Shown in pieces: positions 1 through 5,560 of a DNA stretch of 6,088 bases. Each line of letters opens with the position of its first letter. Position 1 is the first letter of the stretch. The stretch lies in NCBI GenBank assembly GCA_937950105.1, contig CALFEM010000154.1:1-6088 (forward strand), in the 5' to 3' direction. Source of the DNA: an uncultured Alphaproteobacteria bacterium. GTDB lineage: Bacteria; Pseudomonadota; Alphaproteobacteria; Rhizobiales; Hyphomicrobiaceae. A model generated the notes under the pieces. The model ran no database searches. It had not been told where the DNA came from and worked only from the letters and a program-made list of their open reading frames with translations. The translations under genes were made by a program, and so were the position numbers.

Positions 1-279
1 TCTTCCCCGTATCCTTTTCTCCGTGCGACGAACGCGTGGCCGACGCGCTTTTCGTCCGACTGTCTGGCGGTACACGAGTCCCGTGCGCCCGACACCGGCC
101 GAACCTCTTTCACCGGGCCTTTTTCCCCAGTTTCGAGAGGCCGAAAACCGCGAGGTCGTTAACATACTTCCCGGGGCTTGCCTAGCGGTCGGGCGCGAGG
201 CGTCGCGCCTTCAGAAAACGCCGGTTTGACCGCTTGTCGAGTATGTTGCGAGTGCGAACTGAGATTTGATCTGAGCAAA
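1..279 (-). other. Intergenic spacer downstream of fabG; probable leader of the next gene
   Basis: I see no convincing coding region on either strand here. The plus-strand frames that cross it are antisense shadows of fabG. Read on the minus strand, the spacer ends at the window edge with AAAAGGAT (complement of 11-18) and GGGGAAGA (complement of 1-8), both purine-rich and Shine-Dalgarno-like. A gene therefore probably starts just outside base 1. In most proteobacteria the gene after fabG is acpP, so acpP is the expected neighbour, but that is an inference from gene order. A 6-bp hairpin (192-197 pairing with 204-209, loop 198-203) lies in the middle; it has no T-run on either side, so it is not a clear terminator. 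I could not assign a promoter with confidence. Confidence 0.45.
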
Positions 280-1026
280 TCAGATCATCGCCATGCCGCC
301 GTTGACGTGCAGGGTCTGTCCGGTCATGTAGCCACCCTCGACACTGGCGAGGTAGAGCGCGGCCGCGGCGATGTCGTCCGGCTCACCGAAGCGCTGGGCC
401 GGAATCATCTTCGAGATTTCCTCGGTCTGCTTCTCGTTGAGCACGTCGGTCATCGGCGTCTTGATGAAGCCCGGGGCGATGCAGTTGGCGGTGATGCCAC
501 GCGAGGCGACCTCGCGCGCGAGGCTCTTGGTCATGCCGATCATGCCGGCCTTGGAAGCGGCATAGTTGCCCTGTCCGGGATTGCCGAACACGCCCGACAC
601 CGAGGCGATGTTGATGATGCGGCCATAGCCCGACTTGGACCGCATCATGTGACGCGAGCCGGCGCGGCACAGCATGAACGTCGAAGTCAGGTTGACGGCG
701 ATGACGTCGTCCCACTGCTCATCCTTCATCACCATGAACAGGTTGTCCTTGGTGAGGCCGGCGTTGTTGACGAGGATGTCGAGCCGGCCGCCGAGTGCCT
801 TGACGGCTTCGTCGATCAGCTTGCCCACCGCCGCGCGGTCGGCGAGATCGCACGGCACGACGACGGCGCGCTCGCCGAGTTCCGCTTTCAGCGCCTCGAG
901 CTTCTCGACCTTGCGGCCCGACAGCGCCACCGTGGCGCCAGCCTTGTGGAAGGCGCGCGCGATCGCTTCACCGATGCCGCCCGTCGCGCCCGTCACCAGC
1001 GCCGTCTTGCCTGAGAGATCGAACAT
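280..1026 (-). CDS. fabG: 3-oxoacyl-[acyl-carrier-protein] reductase FabG
   Basis: Cytosolic short-chain dehydrogenase that reduces 3-oxoacyl-ACP to (R)-3-hydroxyacyl-ACP with NADPH, the first reduction of each type II fatty acid elongation round. The 248-residue product matches the usual FabG length (about 245). Visible motifs are the nucleotide-binding TGATGGIG (residues 12-19), NNAG (87-90), the active-site Asn112, Ser142 in NIASVSG, and Tyr155/Lys159 in the YxxxK motif. NCIAPGFIKTPMT (181-193) and the C-terminal GGMAMI are also typical. The frame stays open 21 codons further upstream, but I chose the ATG at 1026: MFDLSGKTALVTG is the normal family start, and GGAAAGGA lies just before it. 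The gene follows fabD after 59 bp on the same strand, which supports an operon. Confident that it is FabG and not another SDR, because of both sequence and context. Confidence 0.97.
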   Translation of the reverse strand: MFDLSGKTALVTGATGGIGEAIARAFHKAGATVALSGRKVEKLEALKAELGERAVVVPCDLADRAAVGKLIDEAVKALGGRLDILVNNAGLTKDNLFMVMKDEQWDDVIAVNLTSTFMLCRAGSRHMMRSKSGYGRIINIASVSGVFGNPGQGNYAASKAGMIGMTKSLAREVASRGITANCIAPGFIKTPMTDVLNEKQTEEISKMIPAQRFGEPDDIAAAALYLASVEGGYMTGQTLHVNGGMAMI

Positions 1027-1040
1027 GTCTTCAGTCCTTT

Positions 1041-1068
1041 CCTGCGCGCAGGTCCGTTTCTGCGGACC
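1041..1068 (-). repeat. Hairpin and palindrome in the fabD-fabG spacer
   Basis: The 59-bp spacer contains a perfect 6-bp inverted repeat, GGTCCG (1051-1056) and CGGACC (1063-1068), with a 6-nt loop. Next to it is the perfect 12-bp palindrome CCTGCGCGCAGG (1041-1052). In the fabD-fabG transcript the hairpin lies between the fabD stop and the fabG ribosome binding site. No T-run follows on the minus strand, so it does not look like an intrinsic terminator. It could affect mRNA processing or fabG translation, or be chance in GC-rich DNA. Confidence 0.35.
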
Positions 1069-1085
1069 CGGCTCCTGCAATCGGT

Positions 1086-2030
1086 TCAAGCGAGCGCCGC
1101 GAGCACCGCGTCGATGTCAGCGGGGGTGCCGACGCTGGCCGTCTTGATGCCCTTCTCGATGCGGCCGACGAGGCCGGCCAGCACCTTGCCGTGGCCGATC
1201 TCATAGGCGTCGGTGATGCCGTTGGCGGCCATGAACTGCACGCTTTCGCGCCAGCGCACGGTGCCCGTCACCTGCTCGACGAGCCGCTTGCGGATTTCGG
1301 CGGGATCGGAGATCGGGCTCGCCAGCACGTTGGCGATCACCGGCACGACCGGCGCATTGATCTTCACATTGGCGAGCGCTTCGGCCATCGCCTCGGCGGC
1401 GGGCTGCATCAGCGAGCAATGGAACGGCGCGGACACCGGCAGCGCCAGCGCGCGGCGCACGCCCAGCGCCTTGCCGACTTCCGGCACGCGATCTAGCGCG
1501 CGCTTATGGCCCGACAGCACGACCTGGGTCGGCTCGTTGTCGTTGGCGACCTGGCAGACGTCCCCCTGCGCCGCCGCCTCCGCCACCTTCTGCGCCACGT
1601 CGAGACCGACGCCGAGCAGGGCGGACATGGCGCCTTCGCCGACCGGCACCGCCTTCTGCATCGCCTGCCCGCGCAGCTTCAGCAGGCGCGCCGTATCGGC
1701 GAGAGAGAACGCGCCAGCGGCCGCCAGCGCCGAATATTCGCCGAGCGAGTGGCCGGCGACGAACTTGACCTTGTCGGCGAGCTTGAAGCCCTTCTCGCGC
1801 TCCAGCACGCGCATGACGGCCATCGAAACCGCCATCAGCGCCGGTTGTGCGTTCTCGGTCAGCGTCAGCGCATCCTTGGGACCGTCCCACATCAGCGCCG
1901 AGAGCTTCTGGCCGAGTGCTTCGTCGACCTCGTCGAACACCGCGCGCGCGGCAGGGAACGCCTCGGCCAGCGCCTTGCCCATGCCGACGTCCTGACTGCC
2001 CTGTCCGGGAAAAACCAACGCGATCGCCAT
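1086..2030 (-). CDS. fabD: Malonyl-CoA:ACP transacylase FabD
   Basis: Transfers the malonyl group from malonyl-CoA to acyl carrier protein, supplying the extender unit for fatty acid synthesis in the cytosol. The 314-residue product is the usual length (E. coli FabD is 309). The N-terminal FPGQGSQ (residues 7-13), the nucleophile Ser95 in GHSLGEYSALAAAG (93-106), the carboxylate-binding Arg120 in LRG, the catalytic His204 in APFHCSLM and Gln253 in VEQVTGTVRW are all present. GHGKVLAGL (279-287) replaces the common GPGKVL, which does not touch the catalytic residues. The open frame extends 19 codons upstream, but I chose the ATG at 2030 because MAIALVFPGQGSQ is the family start and GAGGAG lies about 8 nt before it. 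First gene of a minus-strand operon with fabG; its promoter should lie in 2031-2393. Confidence 0.97.
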   Translation of the reverse strand: MAIALVFPGQGSQDVGMGKALAEAFPAARAVFDEVDEALGQKLSALMWDGPKDALTLTENAQPALMAVSMAVMRVLEREKGFKLADKVKFVAGHSLGEYSALAAAGAFSLADTARLLKLRGQAMQKAVPVGEGAMSALLGVGLDVAQKVAEAAAQGDVCQVANDNEPTQVVLSGHKRALDRVPEVGKALGVRRALALPVSAPFHCSLMQPAAEAMAEALANVKINAPVVPVIANVLASPISDPAEIRKRLVEQVTGTVRWRESVQFMAANGITDAYEIGHGKVLAGLVGRIEKGIKTASVGTPADIDAVLAALA

Positions 2031-2393
2031 CTCTGCCGTCTCCTCGATGCCGCGCGGCTTTAGGCAACGCGGCGCGGCCAGAGTCAAGACAGCACGAGGT
2101 CAAGGCGCGCTCAGACGACCAGGCCCCCTGCGCTCATCGCGACCGGACGGCAGCCGCTCGACGCACGCTCCCCGCGCCGCGCACAGCCGGCGCACCCCGG
2201 GTTGGTCCGCGCCTGTGCCAAACCGGCAACAAACCCTCCTAAGGCACTCAAGTTAAACCAGAAACTGAACTGAACACTTTTCGCTAACCCACGGAACAAC
2301 TGGGCAAATTTGTCGCACCAAGTTGCTGATCCCACGATTTCGCCGCAATTGGGCGGCCAAACGCCGGTCGTCTGAAAAACGTGGAGAAAAATC
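2031..2393. other. Divergent intergenic region between fabD and the secreted peptidase gene
   Basis: This 363-bp stretch separates two divergent genes, so it should hold both promoters. The fabD-proximal half is very GC-rich; bases 2240-2400 are clearly more AT-rich, as expected of a promoter zone. On the plus strand TTGTCG (2310-2315) with CACGAT 17 bp downstream (2333-2338) is a weak sigma-70-like candidate. I could not find a convincing minus-strand promoter for fabD. The only sure regulatory element is GGAG (2383-2386), the ribosome binding site 7 nt before the ATG at 2394. An AGGAGG complement (2235-2240, minus) is followed only by an unlikely TTG-started frame. I see no real gene here. 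Confidence 0.4.
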
Positions 2394-2909
2394 ATGAGCA
2401 AGAAGATCCTCGCTCTGCTGGCTGCCATCCTGCTTCTGCCGGCACTGACGGCGACGGCCGACGCGGCCCCCCGCAAGCGTCACGCGAGCCAGGAGCGCTC
2501 GGTCGGCAGCTACGGCAGCTATGGCTACGTCATGGAAACCCGCACCCGCTCGCGCGCCAAGCGCAGCGCCTACCGCAGCGACGAGCGCATGTCGCTCGGC
2601 TATTCCAACTATTCGTCGGCCTCGCGCCGGACCTACTCCGGCGGCGTCGGTGCCCGCCCGGCCAAGTGGTGCGGCTGGTGGATGCGCACGCAGCGCGGCG
2701 GCGGCCCCGAGATGAACCTCGCCTGGAACTGGAGCCGCTACGGCAGCCCGGCCTCGCCGCAGGTCGGCGCCGTGGTCGTCTGGCGTCACCACGTCGGCCA
2801 GATCGTCGGTCAGGCCGCCAACGGCAAGTGGCTCGTTCAGTCCGGCAACGACGGTGGCGCGGTCCGCACGCGTGCCCGCTCGATCTCGGGCGCCGTCATC
2901 CGCATCTGA
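2394..2909 (+). CDS. Secreted CHAP/NlpC-like putative cysteine peptidase (peptidoglycan amidase type)
   Basis: The 171-residue product begins with a clear Sec signal peptide: two lysines at 3-4, a hydrophobic core at about 5-20, and a probable signal peptidase I site after ADA (22-24). A mature N-terminal stretch of about 65 residues (25-90) is rich in Arg, Ser, Tyr and Gly and looks disordered and basic. The compact C-terminal domain (about 87-171) has WCGWWMR with Cys93, GAVVVWRHHVGQIVG with His132/133, and WLVQSGNDGGAVRTR with Asn152/Asp153. A Cys-His-Asn/Asp order is that of CHAP and NlpC/P60 cell-wall hydrolases, and small secreted proteins of this pattern are common in Hyphomicrobiales. 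That it cuts peptide bonds of peptidoglycan in the periplasm is inferred, not shown. GGAG 7 nt before the ATG supports the start. Monocistronic, divergent from fabD, convergent with the FAS1 gene. Confidence 0.85.
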   Translation: MSKKILALLAAILLLPALTATADAAPRKRHASQERSVGSYGSYGYVMETRTRSRAKRSAYRSDERMSLGYSNYSSASRRTYSGGVGARPAKWCGWWMRTQRGGGPEMNLAWNWSRYGSPASPQVGAVVVWRHHVGQIVGQAANGKWLVQSGNDGGAVRTRARSISGAVIRI

Positions 2910-2929
2910 CGCAACGAATTTCACCACAT

Positions 2930-2970
2930 GAAAAGCGCCGGGCGCTCACCGCGTCCGGCGCTCCTGTTCT
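2930..2970. terminator. Bidirectional hairpin terminator between convergent genes
   Basis: AGCGCCGG (2934-2941) and CCGGCGCT (2955-2962) form a perfect 8-bp GC-rich stem with a 13-nt loop. On the minus strand it is followed directly by TTTTC (complement of 2930-2934), which makes a good intrinsic terminator for the FAS1 gene. On the plus strand the tail CCTGTTCTT is weaker but may serve the peptidase gene. Its place midway between two convergent stop codons supports the call. Confidence 0.75.
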
Positions 2971-2997
2971 TGCGTTTCGCCTGGCAGCGCGATGCCG

Positions 2998-3585
2998 TTA
3001 GCCCTTCGGCAGCAGCACGGTGTCGATGACGTGGATGACGCCGTTCGAGCGCTGCAGGTCGGCGGTCGTGACGGCCGCGATGCCGCCCTTCTCGTCGCTG
3101 AGCGTGATCGTCTTGCCGCTGAGGCGAGCGATGATCTTGCCGCCAGCCACGGTGGTAATCGAGGCTTCACCACCGCCCTGGGCGATCAGCCTGGCGACGG
3201 CGCCGCTCAATACTTTGCTCGGCACTACGTGATAGGTGAGGATTTCTGCGAGCTTGTCCTTGTTGCCCGGCTCGAGCAGCGACGCTACGGTTCCCTCCGG
3301 CAGCTTGGCGAACGCCGCATCGGTCGGCGCAAACACCGTGAACGGGCCCTTGCCGGAGAGAGTGCCGGCGAGGTCGGCGGCTTTCACCGCGGCCACGAGC
3401 GTCGTCAGCGACCTGGAACGCGCCGCGTACTGGACGATGTTGGACGAGTGAGCAGCCGCCTTCGCCGAATGCTTGCCATGCGACGAGCCATGAGACGGGG
3501 CGGCGATGGCCGGTCCGGCGGCAAGGGCTGCGGCAAGAGCGGTGATGCAGGCTGCGGAGCCGAGGCGGTAGCGCAGGGAATTCAT
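2998..3585 (-). CDS. Secreted fasciclin (FAS1) domain protein
   Basis: The 195-residue product has a Sec signal peptide (about 1-29, probable cleavage after AIA at 26-28), a short His/Ser/Ala-rich linker (31-48, five histidines), and a single FAS1 domain (about 50-194). The FAS1 hallmarks are in order: PFTVFAPTDAAFAKLP (81-96, H1 motif), LTYHVVP (116-122, YH motif) and NGVIHVIDTVLLP (181-193, H2 motif). Secreted one-domain bacterial FAS1 proteins are linked to adhesion and surface or periplasmic roles; the precise function here is unknown. GGAGG about 7 nt before the ATG supports the start. The gene is transcribed alone, ends at a hairpin shared with the convergent peptidase gene, and diverges from mcl. 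A possible ECF-sigma promoter lies just upstream. The histidine cluster could bind metal, which is speculation. Confidence 0.95.
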   Translation of the reverse strand: MNSLRYRLGSAACITALAAALAAGPAIAAPSHGSSHGKHSAKAAAHSSNIVQYAARSRSLTTLVAAVKAADLAGTLSGKGPFTVFAPTDAAFAKLPEGTVASLLEPGNKDKLAEILTYHVVPSKVLSGAVARLIAQGGGEASITTVAGGKIIARLSGKTITLSDEKGGIAAVTTADLQRSNGVIHVIDTVLLPKG

Positions 3586-3606
3586 GTCGTTCCTCCAACA
3601 CAGGTG

Positions 3607-3634
3607 TTTGATGCCTGTTCGAACGGGACGTTCC
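3607..3634 (-). promoter_or_regulatory. Candidate ECF-sigma promoter of the FAS1 gene
   Basis: Read on the minus strand, GGAAC (complement of 3630-3634) is followed after 18 bp by TCAAA (complement of 3607-3611). GGAAC is the typical -35 core of RpoE-like and other ECF sigma factors, and a TC-rich -10 at this distance fits the RpoE class. The EcfG general-stress consensus (GGAAC, 16-17 bp, CGTT) does not fit, because no CGTT lies at that spacing. Transcription would start near 3600, giving a leader of about 15 nt that just includes the ribosome binding site. This is motif reading only. Confidence 0.35.
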
Positions 3635-3657
3635 GTTCGGTGGATGCGCCGTTCGGT
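3620..3657. promoter_or_regulatory. Cluster of three CGAACGG-type motifs, possible operator
   Basis: CGAACGG (3620-3626) and CCGTTCG (3633-3639) form a perfect 7-bp inverted repeat with a 6-nt gap. The second arm is part of CCGTTCGGT (3633-3641), which recurs exactly at 3649-3657 after 7 bp, giving a 9-bp direct repeat with a 16-bp period. The cluster overlaps the candidate FAS1 -35 element (3630-3634), so a bound protein could block or activate it. The regulator is unknown. Confidence 0.4.
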
Positions 3658-3717
3658 CTCACATTGTTTTGAGTGCGCTCCGGTGATCCAGCCGGTCGGC
3701 CGGGGCTGCCGCGTCGT

Positions 3718-3768
3718 GCGTGCGGCACGCCTACCGCCCTTGACCCGATCACGTTGCGGCGCAACAAG
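3718..3768 (+). promoter_or_regulatory. Candidate mcl promoter with two flanking palindromes
   Basis: TTGACC (3740-3745) is a good -35 hexamer; the -10 at 17 bp, AACAAG (3763-3768), is poor. Two short palindromes bracket the -35: GCGTGC-G-GCACGC (3718-3730) just upstream and GTTGC-GGC-GCAAC (3753-3765) between the -35 and -10. This arrangement is typical of sites for dimeric regulators, which would explain a weak -10. Which regulator binds cannot be told from the sequence. Confidence 0.35.
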
Positions 3769-3812
3769 AGAGGTCTTTTCCGCCGCACATCTACAGAGGA
3801 TCAGCGCCGCCG

Positions 3813-4862
3813 ATGACCGCCATTCGTACGCCGCAGAAGCACTTCGCCCCGCTCGCCATCGGTGCCCCCGAGCCCTACCGCGCGCTGCCCGTCCGCCTCG
3901 AGCGCATGATCCACTTCATCCCGCCGCACAACGAGAAGATCCGCGCCAAGCTGAAGGACACGATCAAGCAGGTCGACGTGGTGCTCGGCAATCTGGAGGA
4001 CGCCATTCCGGCGACCGAGAAGGAAGCCGCGCGCCAGGGCTTCGTGTCCATGGCGAAGGAGCACGATTTCGGCCAGACGGGGCTGTGGACGCGTATCAAC
4101 TGCCTCAACAGCCCGTGGGCGCTGGACGACATCACCACCCTCGTTGCCGAAGCCGGCGACAAGCTCGACGTCATGATGCTCCCCAAAGTCGAAGGGCCGT
4201 GGGACATCCACTATCTCGATCAGCTCCTCGCCCAGCTCGAGGCGAAGCACTCAGTCAAGAAGCCGATCCTGATCCACGCCATTCTCGAGACGGCCGAGGG
4301 CGTCAAGAACGTCGAGGCGATCGCTGCCGCCTCGCCGCGCATGCACGGCATGAGCCTCGGACCGGCCGACCTCGCGGCTTCGCGCGGCATGAAGACGACC
4401 CGCGTCGGCGGCGGCCATCCGGACTACCAGGTGCTGGCCGATGCCAACGGCGACGCGCCGCGTACCCGCTTCCAGCAGGACCTCTGGCACTACACCGTCG
4501 GCAAGATGGTGGACGCCTGTCTTGCCTATGGTCTCAAGCCCTTCTACGGCCCGTTCGGCGACTTCTCCGACAGCGCCGCGTGCGAAGCGCAGTTCCGCAA
4601 TTCGTTCCTGCAGGGCTGCCTCGGCGCCTGGTCGCTGCATCCCTCGCAAATCGAGATCGCCAAGCGCGTGTTCTCGCCCGACGTCAAGGAAGTGCGGTTC
4701 GCCAAGCGCATTCTCGACGCCATGCCGGACGGTACCGGCGCCGTGATGATCGACGGCAAGATGCAGGACGATGCCACCTGGAAGCAGGCCAAGGTGATCG
4801 TCGATCTGGCCAAGGTCGTCGCCGCGCGCGATCCCGACATGGCCGCCGCCTACGGCCTCTGA
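3813..4862 (+). CDS. mcl: Malyl-CoA / beta-methylmalyl-CoA lyase, long Chloroflexus-like type (HpcH/HpaI family)
   Basis: Mg-dependent CoA-ester lyase expected to split (S)-malyl-CoA into acetyl-CoA and glyoxylate, and beta-methylmalyl-CoA into propionyl-CoA and glyoxylate; the long type also acts on citramalyl-CoA in Chloroflexus. The 349-residue TIM barrel shows LEDAIP (61-66), substrate-binding Arg94 in [18 protein letters not shown] (122-133), metal ligands Glu159 (LIHAILET) and Asp186 (GPADLA), and the lid segment with Asp314 in [10 protein letters not shown]. The Arg-Glu-Asp spacing (65 and 27 residues) equals that of Rhodobacter Mcl1 as I recall it (Arg76, Glu141, Asp168). The length, the N-terminal [11 protein letters not shown], and [18 protein letters not shown] resemble the 348-residue Chloroflexus enzyme, not the 318-324-residue alphaproteobacterial ones. 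The start is supported by AGAGGA, though it lies 12 nt away. Monocistronic with its own terminator; no pathway partner is visible. Confidence 0.93.
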   Translation: MTAIRTPQKHFAPLAIGAPEPYRALPVRLERMIHFIPPHNEKIRAKLKDTIKQVDVVLGNLEDAIPATEKEAARQGFVSMAKEHDFGQTGLWTRINCLNSPWALDDITTLVAEAGDKLDVMMLPKVEGPWDIHYLDQLLAQLEAKHSVKKPILIHAILETAEGVKNVEAIAAASPRMHGMSLGPADLAASRGMKTTRVGGGHPDYQVLADANGDAPRTRFQQDLWHYTVGKMVDACLAYGLKPFYGPFGDFSDSAACEAQFRNSFLQGCLGAWSLHPSQIEIAKRVFSPDVKEVRFAKRILDAMPDGTGAVMIDGKMQDDATWKQAKVIVDLAKVVAARDPDMAAAYGL

Positions 4863-4944
4863 AGCCCGCCACCCGCTACGGCGCTCGCCCGGAGCGTGAG
4901 CGGCCGGGGTGACGGCCCGATTGGCGGCAAGCAGCCTTCATGAG

Positions 4945-4979
4945 AAACCCGCGCCACCTCTCGGGAGCGCGGGTTTTTT
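4945..4979 (+). terminator. Strong intrinsic terminator of mcl
   Basis: AAACCCGCGC (4945-4954) pairs perfectly with GCGCGGGTTT (4967-4976) around a 12-nt loop, and the run of six T (4974-4979) completes a textbook Rho-independent terminator. It lies 83 bp after the mcl stop. The A-run in the left arm gives only a short T-run on the minus strand, so it acts mainly on the plus strand. Confidence 0.9.
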
Positions 4980-4983
4980 CATG

Positions 4984-5049
4984 CCAGAGCATCATCCGAT
5001 CGCACGGAATCGCCTTCGGCGATTCAGCGGTCGGATAAAGATGCTCTGG
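4984..5049. repeat. RIME-like palindromic repeat, unit 1
   Basis: A 66-bp imperfect palindrome. From the outside in, CCAGAGCAT (4984-4992) pairs with ATGCTCTGG (5041-5049), ATCCGA (4994-4999) with TCGGAT (5031-5036), and GAATCGCC (5007-5014) with GGCGATTC (5018-5025) around a 3-nt loop. CGC (5001-5003) and GCG (5027-5029) can pair between the last two stems. Intergenic palindromes starting with CAGAGC are a known kind of dispersed repeat in rhizobial genomes (RIME and relatives); membership of a named family is inferred. It lies 4 bp after the mcl terminator T-run. Confidence 0.8.
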
Positions 5050-5058
5050 AGCCTGAAG

Positions 5059-5122
5059 CCAGAGCGCTTCCAGCCGATCAGTGAACCGCAAGGCGGCTCC
5101 GTCTGATCGGATAGCGCTCTAG
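5059..5122. repeat. RIME-like palindromic repeat, unit 2
   Basis: A 64-bp imperfect palindrome 9 bp after unit 1 and built the same way: AGAGCGCT (5061-5068) pairs with AGCGCTCT (5113-5120), CCGATCAG (5074-5081) with CTGATCGG (5103-5110), and CCGC (5086-5089) with GCGG (5093-5096) around a 3-nt loop. The two units share CCAGAGC at the left end, a CCGATC block, GAA-CGC near the tip, and GATCGGAT or GTCGGAT followed by GCTCT at the right end. They are diverged copies of one element. Confidence 0.8.
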
Positions 5123-5173
5123 CCGCGGCAGGTTTTCGGCCTTGGTCATGATGCGGGCCAACGGCATCCGGCG

Positions 5174-5179
5174 TATGAT
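5174..5179 (+). promoter_or_regulatory. Candidate -10 element of hspQ
   Basis: TATGAT matches the sigma-70 -10 consensus at five of six positions and would give a leader of roughly 27 nt before the ATG at 5213. No good -35 lies 16-18 bp upstream. A heat-shock sigma (RpoH) promoter would be expected from the family, but CTTGG at 5141 has no matching -10 at the right distance. Weak evidence. Confidence 0.25.
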
Positions 5180-5212
5180 GTGACATCGACGCAGGCGGGA
5201 GTGCGCAACACG

Positions 5213-5560
5213 ATGACGGATGGCCCGGACAGCAAGCCACGGCGCGCGCGCTTCGCCGTCGGTGATGTCGTACGCCACCGCTTCTACCCGTTCCGCGGCA
5301 TCGTTTTCGACATCTACCCGGTGTTCGCCAACACCGAGGAGTGGTGGCAGGCGATTCCTGCCGAAATCCGCCCGTCCAAGGATCAGCCGTTCTATCACTT
5401 GCTCGCCGAGAACGCGGAGACCGAGTACGTGGCCTACGTGTCGGAGCAGAACCTGCTCCCCGACGACAGCGGCAAGCCGCTGCGCCATCCCAAGGTGGCC
5501 GAGATGTTCAGCGTCGACGACGACGGGCGCTATCGCGCCATTCACCTCAACCGGCACTGA
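5213..5560 (+). CDS. hspQ: Heat shock protein HspQ (YccV-like, hemimethylated-DNA-binding family)
   Basis: Small cytosolic single-domain protein of 115 residues (E. coli HspQ has 105). In E. coli the family was described as binding hemimethylated oriC DNA and affecting dnaA expression, and in enterobacteria HspQ also tunes Lon protease substrate choice; which role applies here is unknown. The sequence is highly characteristic: FAVGDVVRHRFYPFRGIVFDIYP (14-36), VFANTEEWWQAIP (37-49), KDQPFYHLLAENAETEYVAYVSEQNLLPD (56-84) and a HPKVAEMF tail segment (92-99). The frame opens at a GTG at 5180, but I chose the ATG at 5213: GGGAG (5197-5201) precedes it, though at a long 11 nt, and the extra residues look unlike the family. 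It stands alone, between the palindromic repeats and the convergent IalB-family gene. Confidence 0.95.
   Translation: MTDGPDSKPRRARFAVGDVVRHRFYPFRGIVFDIYPVFANTEEWWQAIPAEIRPSKDQPFYHLLAENAETEYVAYVSEQNLLPDDSGKPLRHPKVAEMFSVDDDGRYRAIHLNRH

Noticed and set aside
161..247. Inverted 8-bp pair AACATACT (161-168) and AGTATGTT (240-247) downstream of fabG
   Set aside because: The arms are 71 bp apart and short, with no linked element, so chance is the simplest explanation.
178..1014. Long plus-strand open frame of 278 codons opposite fabG
   Set aside because: It is fully antisense to the well-supported fabG, has Arg/His/Asp-rich composition typical of a GC-rich shadow frame, and shows no recognisable domain.
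2174..2193. GCGCCG/CGGCGC inverted repeat upstream of fabD
   Set aside because: Short arms made only of G and C in a very GC-rich stretch, with no T-run or promoter nearby.
2134..2240. Perfect AGGAGG (minus, 2235-2240) followed after 5 nt by a TTG, opening a 31-codon frame upstream of fabD
   Set aside because: The peptide is Arg/Ala/Gly-rich with no pattern of a leader peptide, TTG starts are rare, and no following attenuator hairpin is clear. Most likely chance.
2253..2927. Minus-strand open frame of 224 codons opposite the secreted peptidase
   Set aside because: It overlaps the peptidase gene antisense, and its Ala/Gly/Arg-rich sequence has no domain. The plus-strand gene has a signal peptide, ribosome binding site and conserved motifs.
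3584..4912. Plus-strand open frame of 442 codons in another frame over mcl
   Set aside because: Arg/Ala/Gly-rich shadow frame; the 349-residue frame has clear family motifs.
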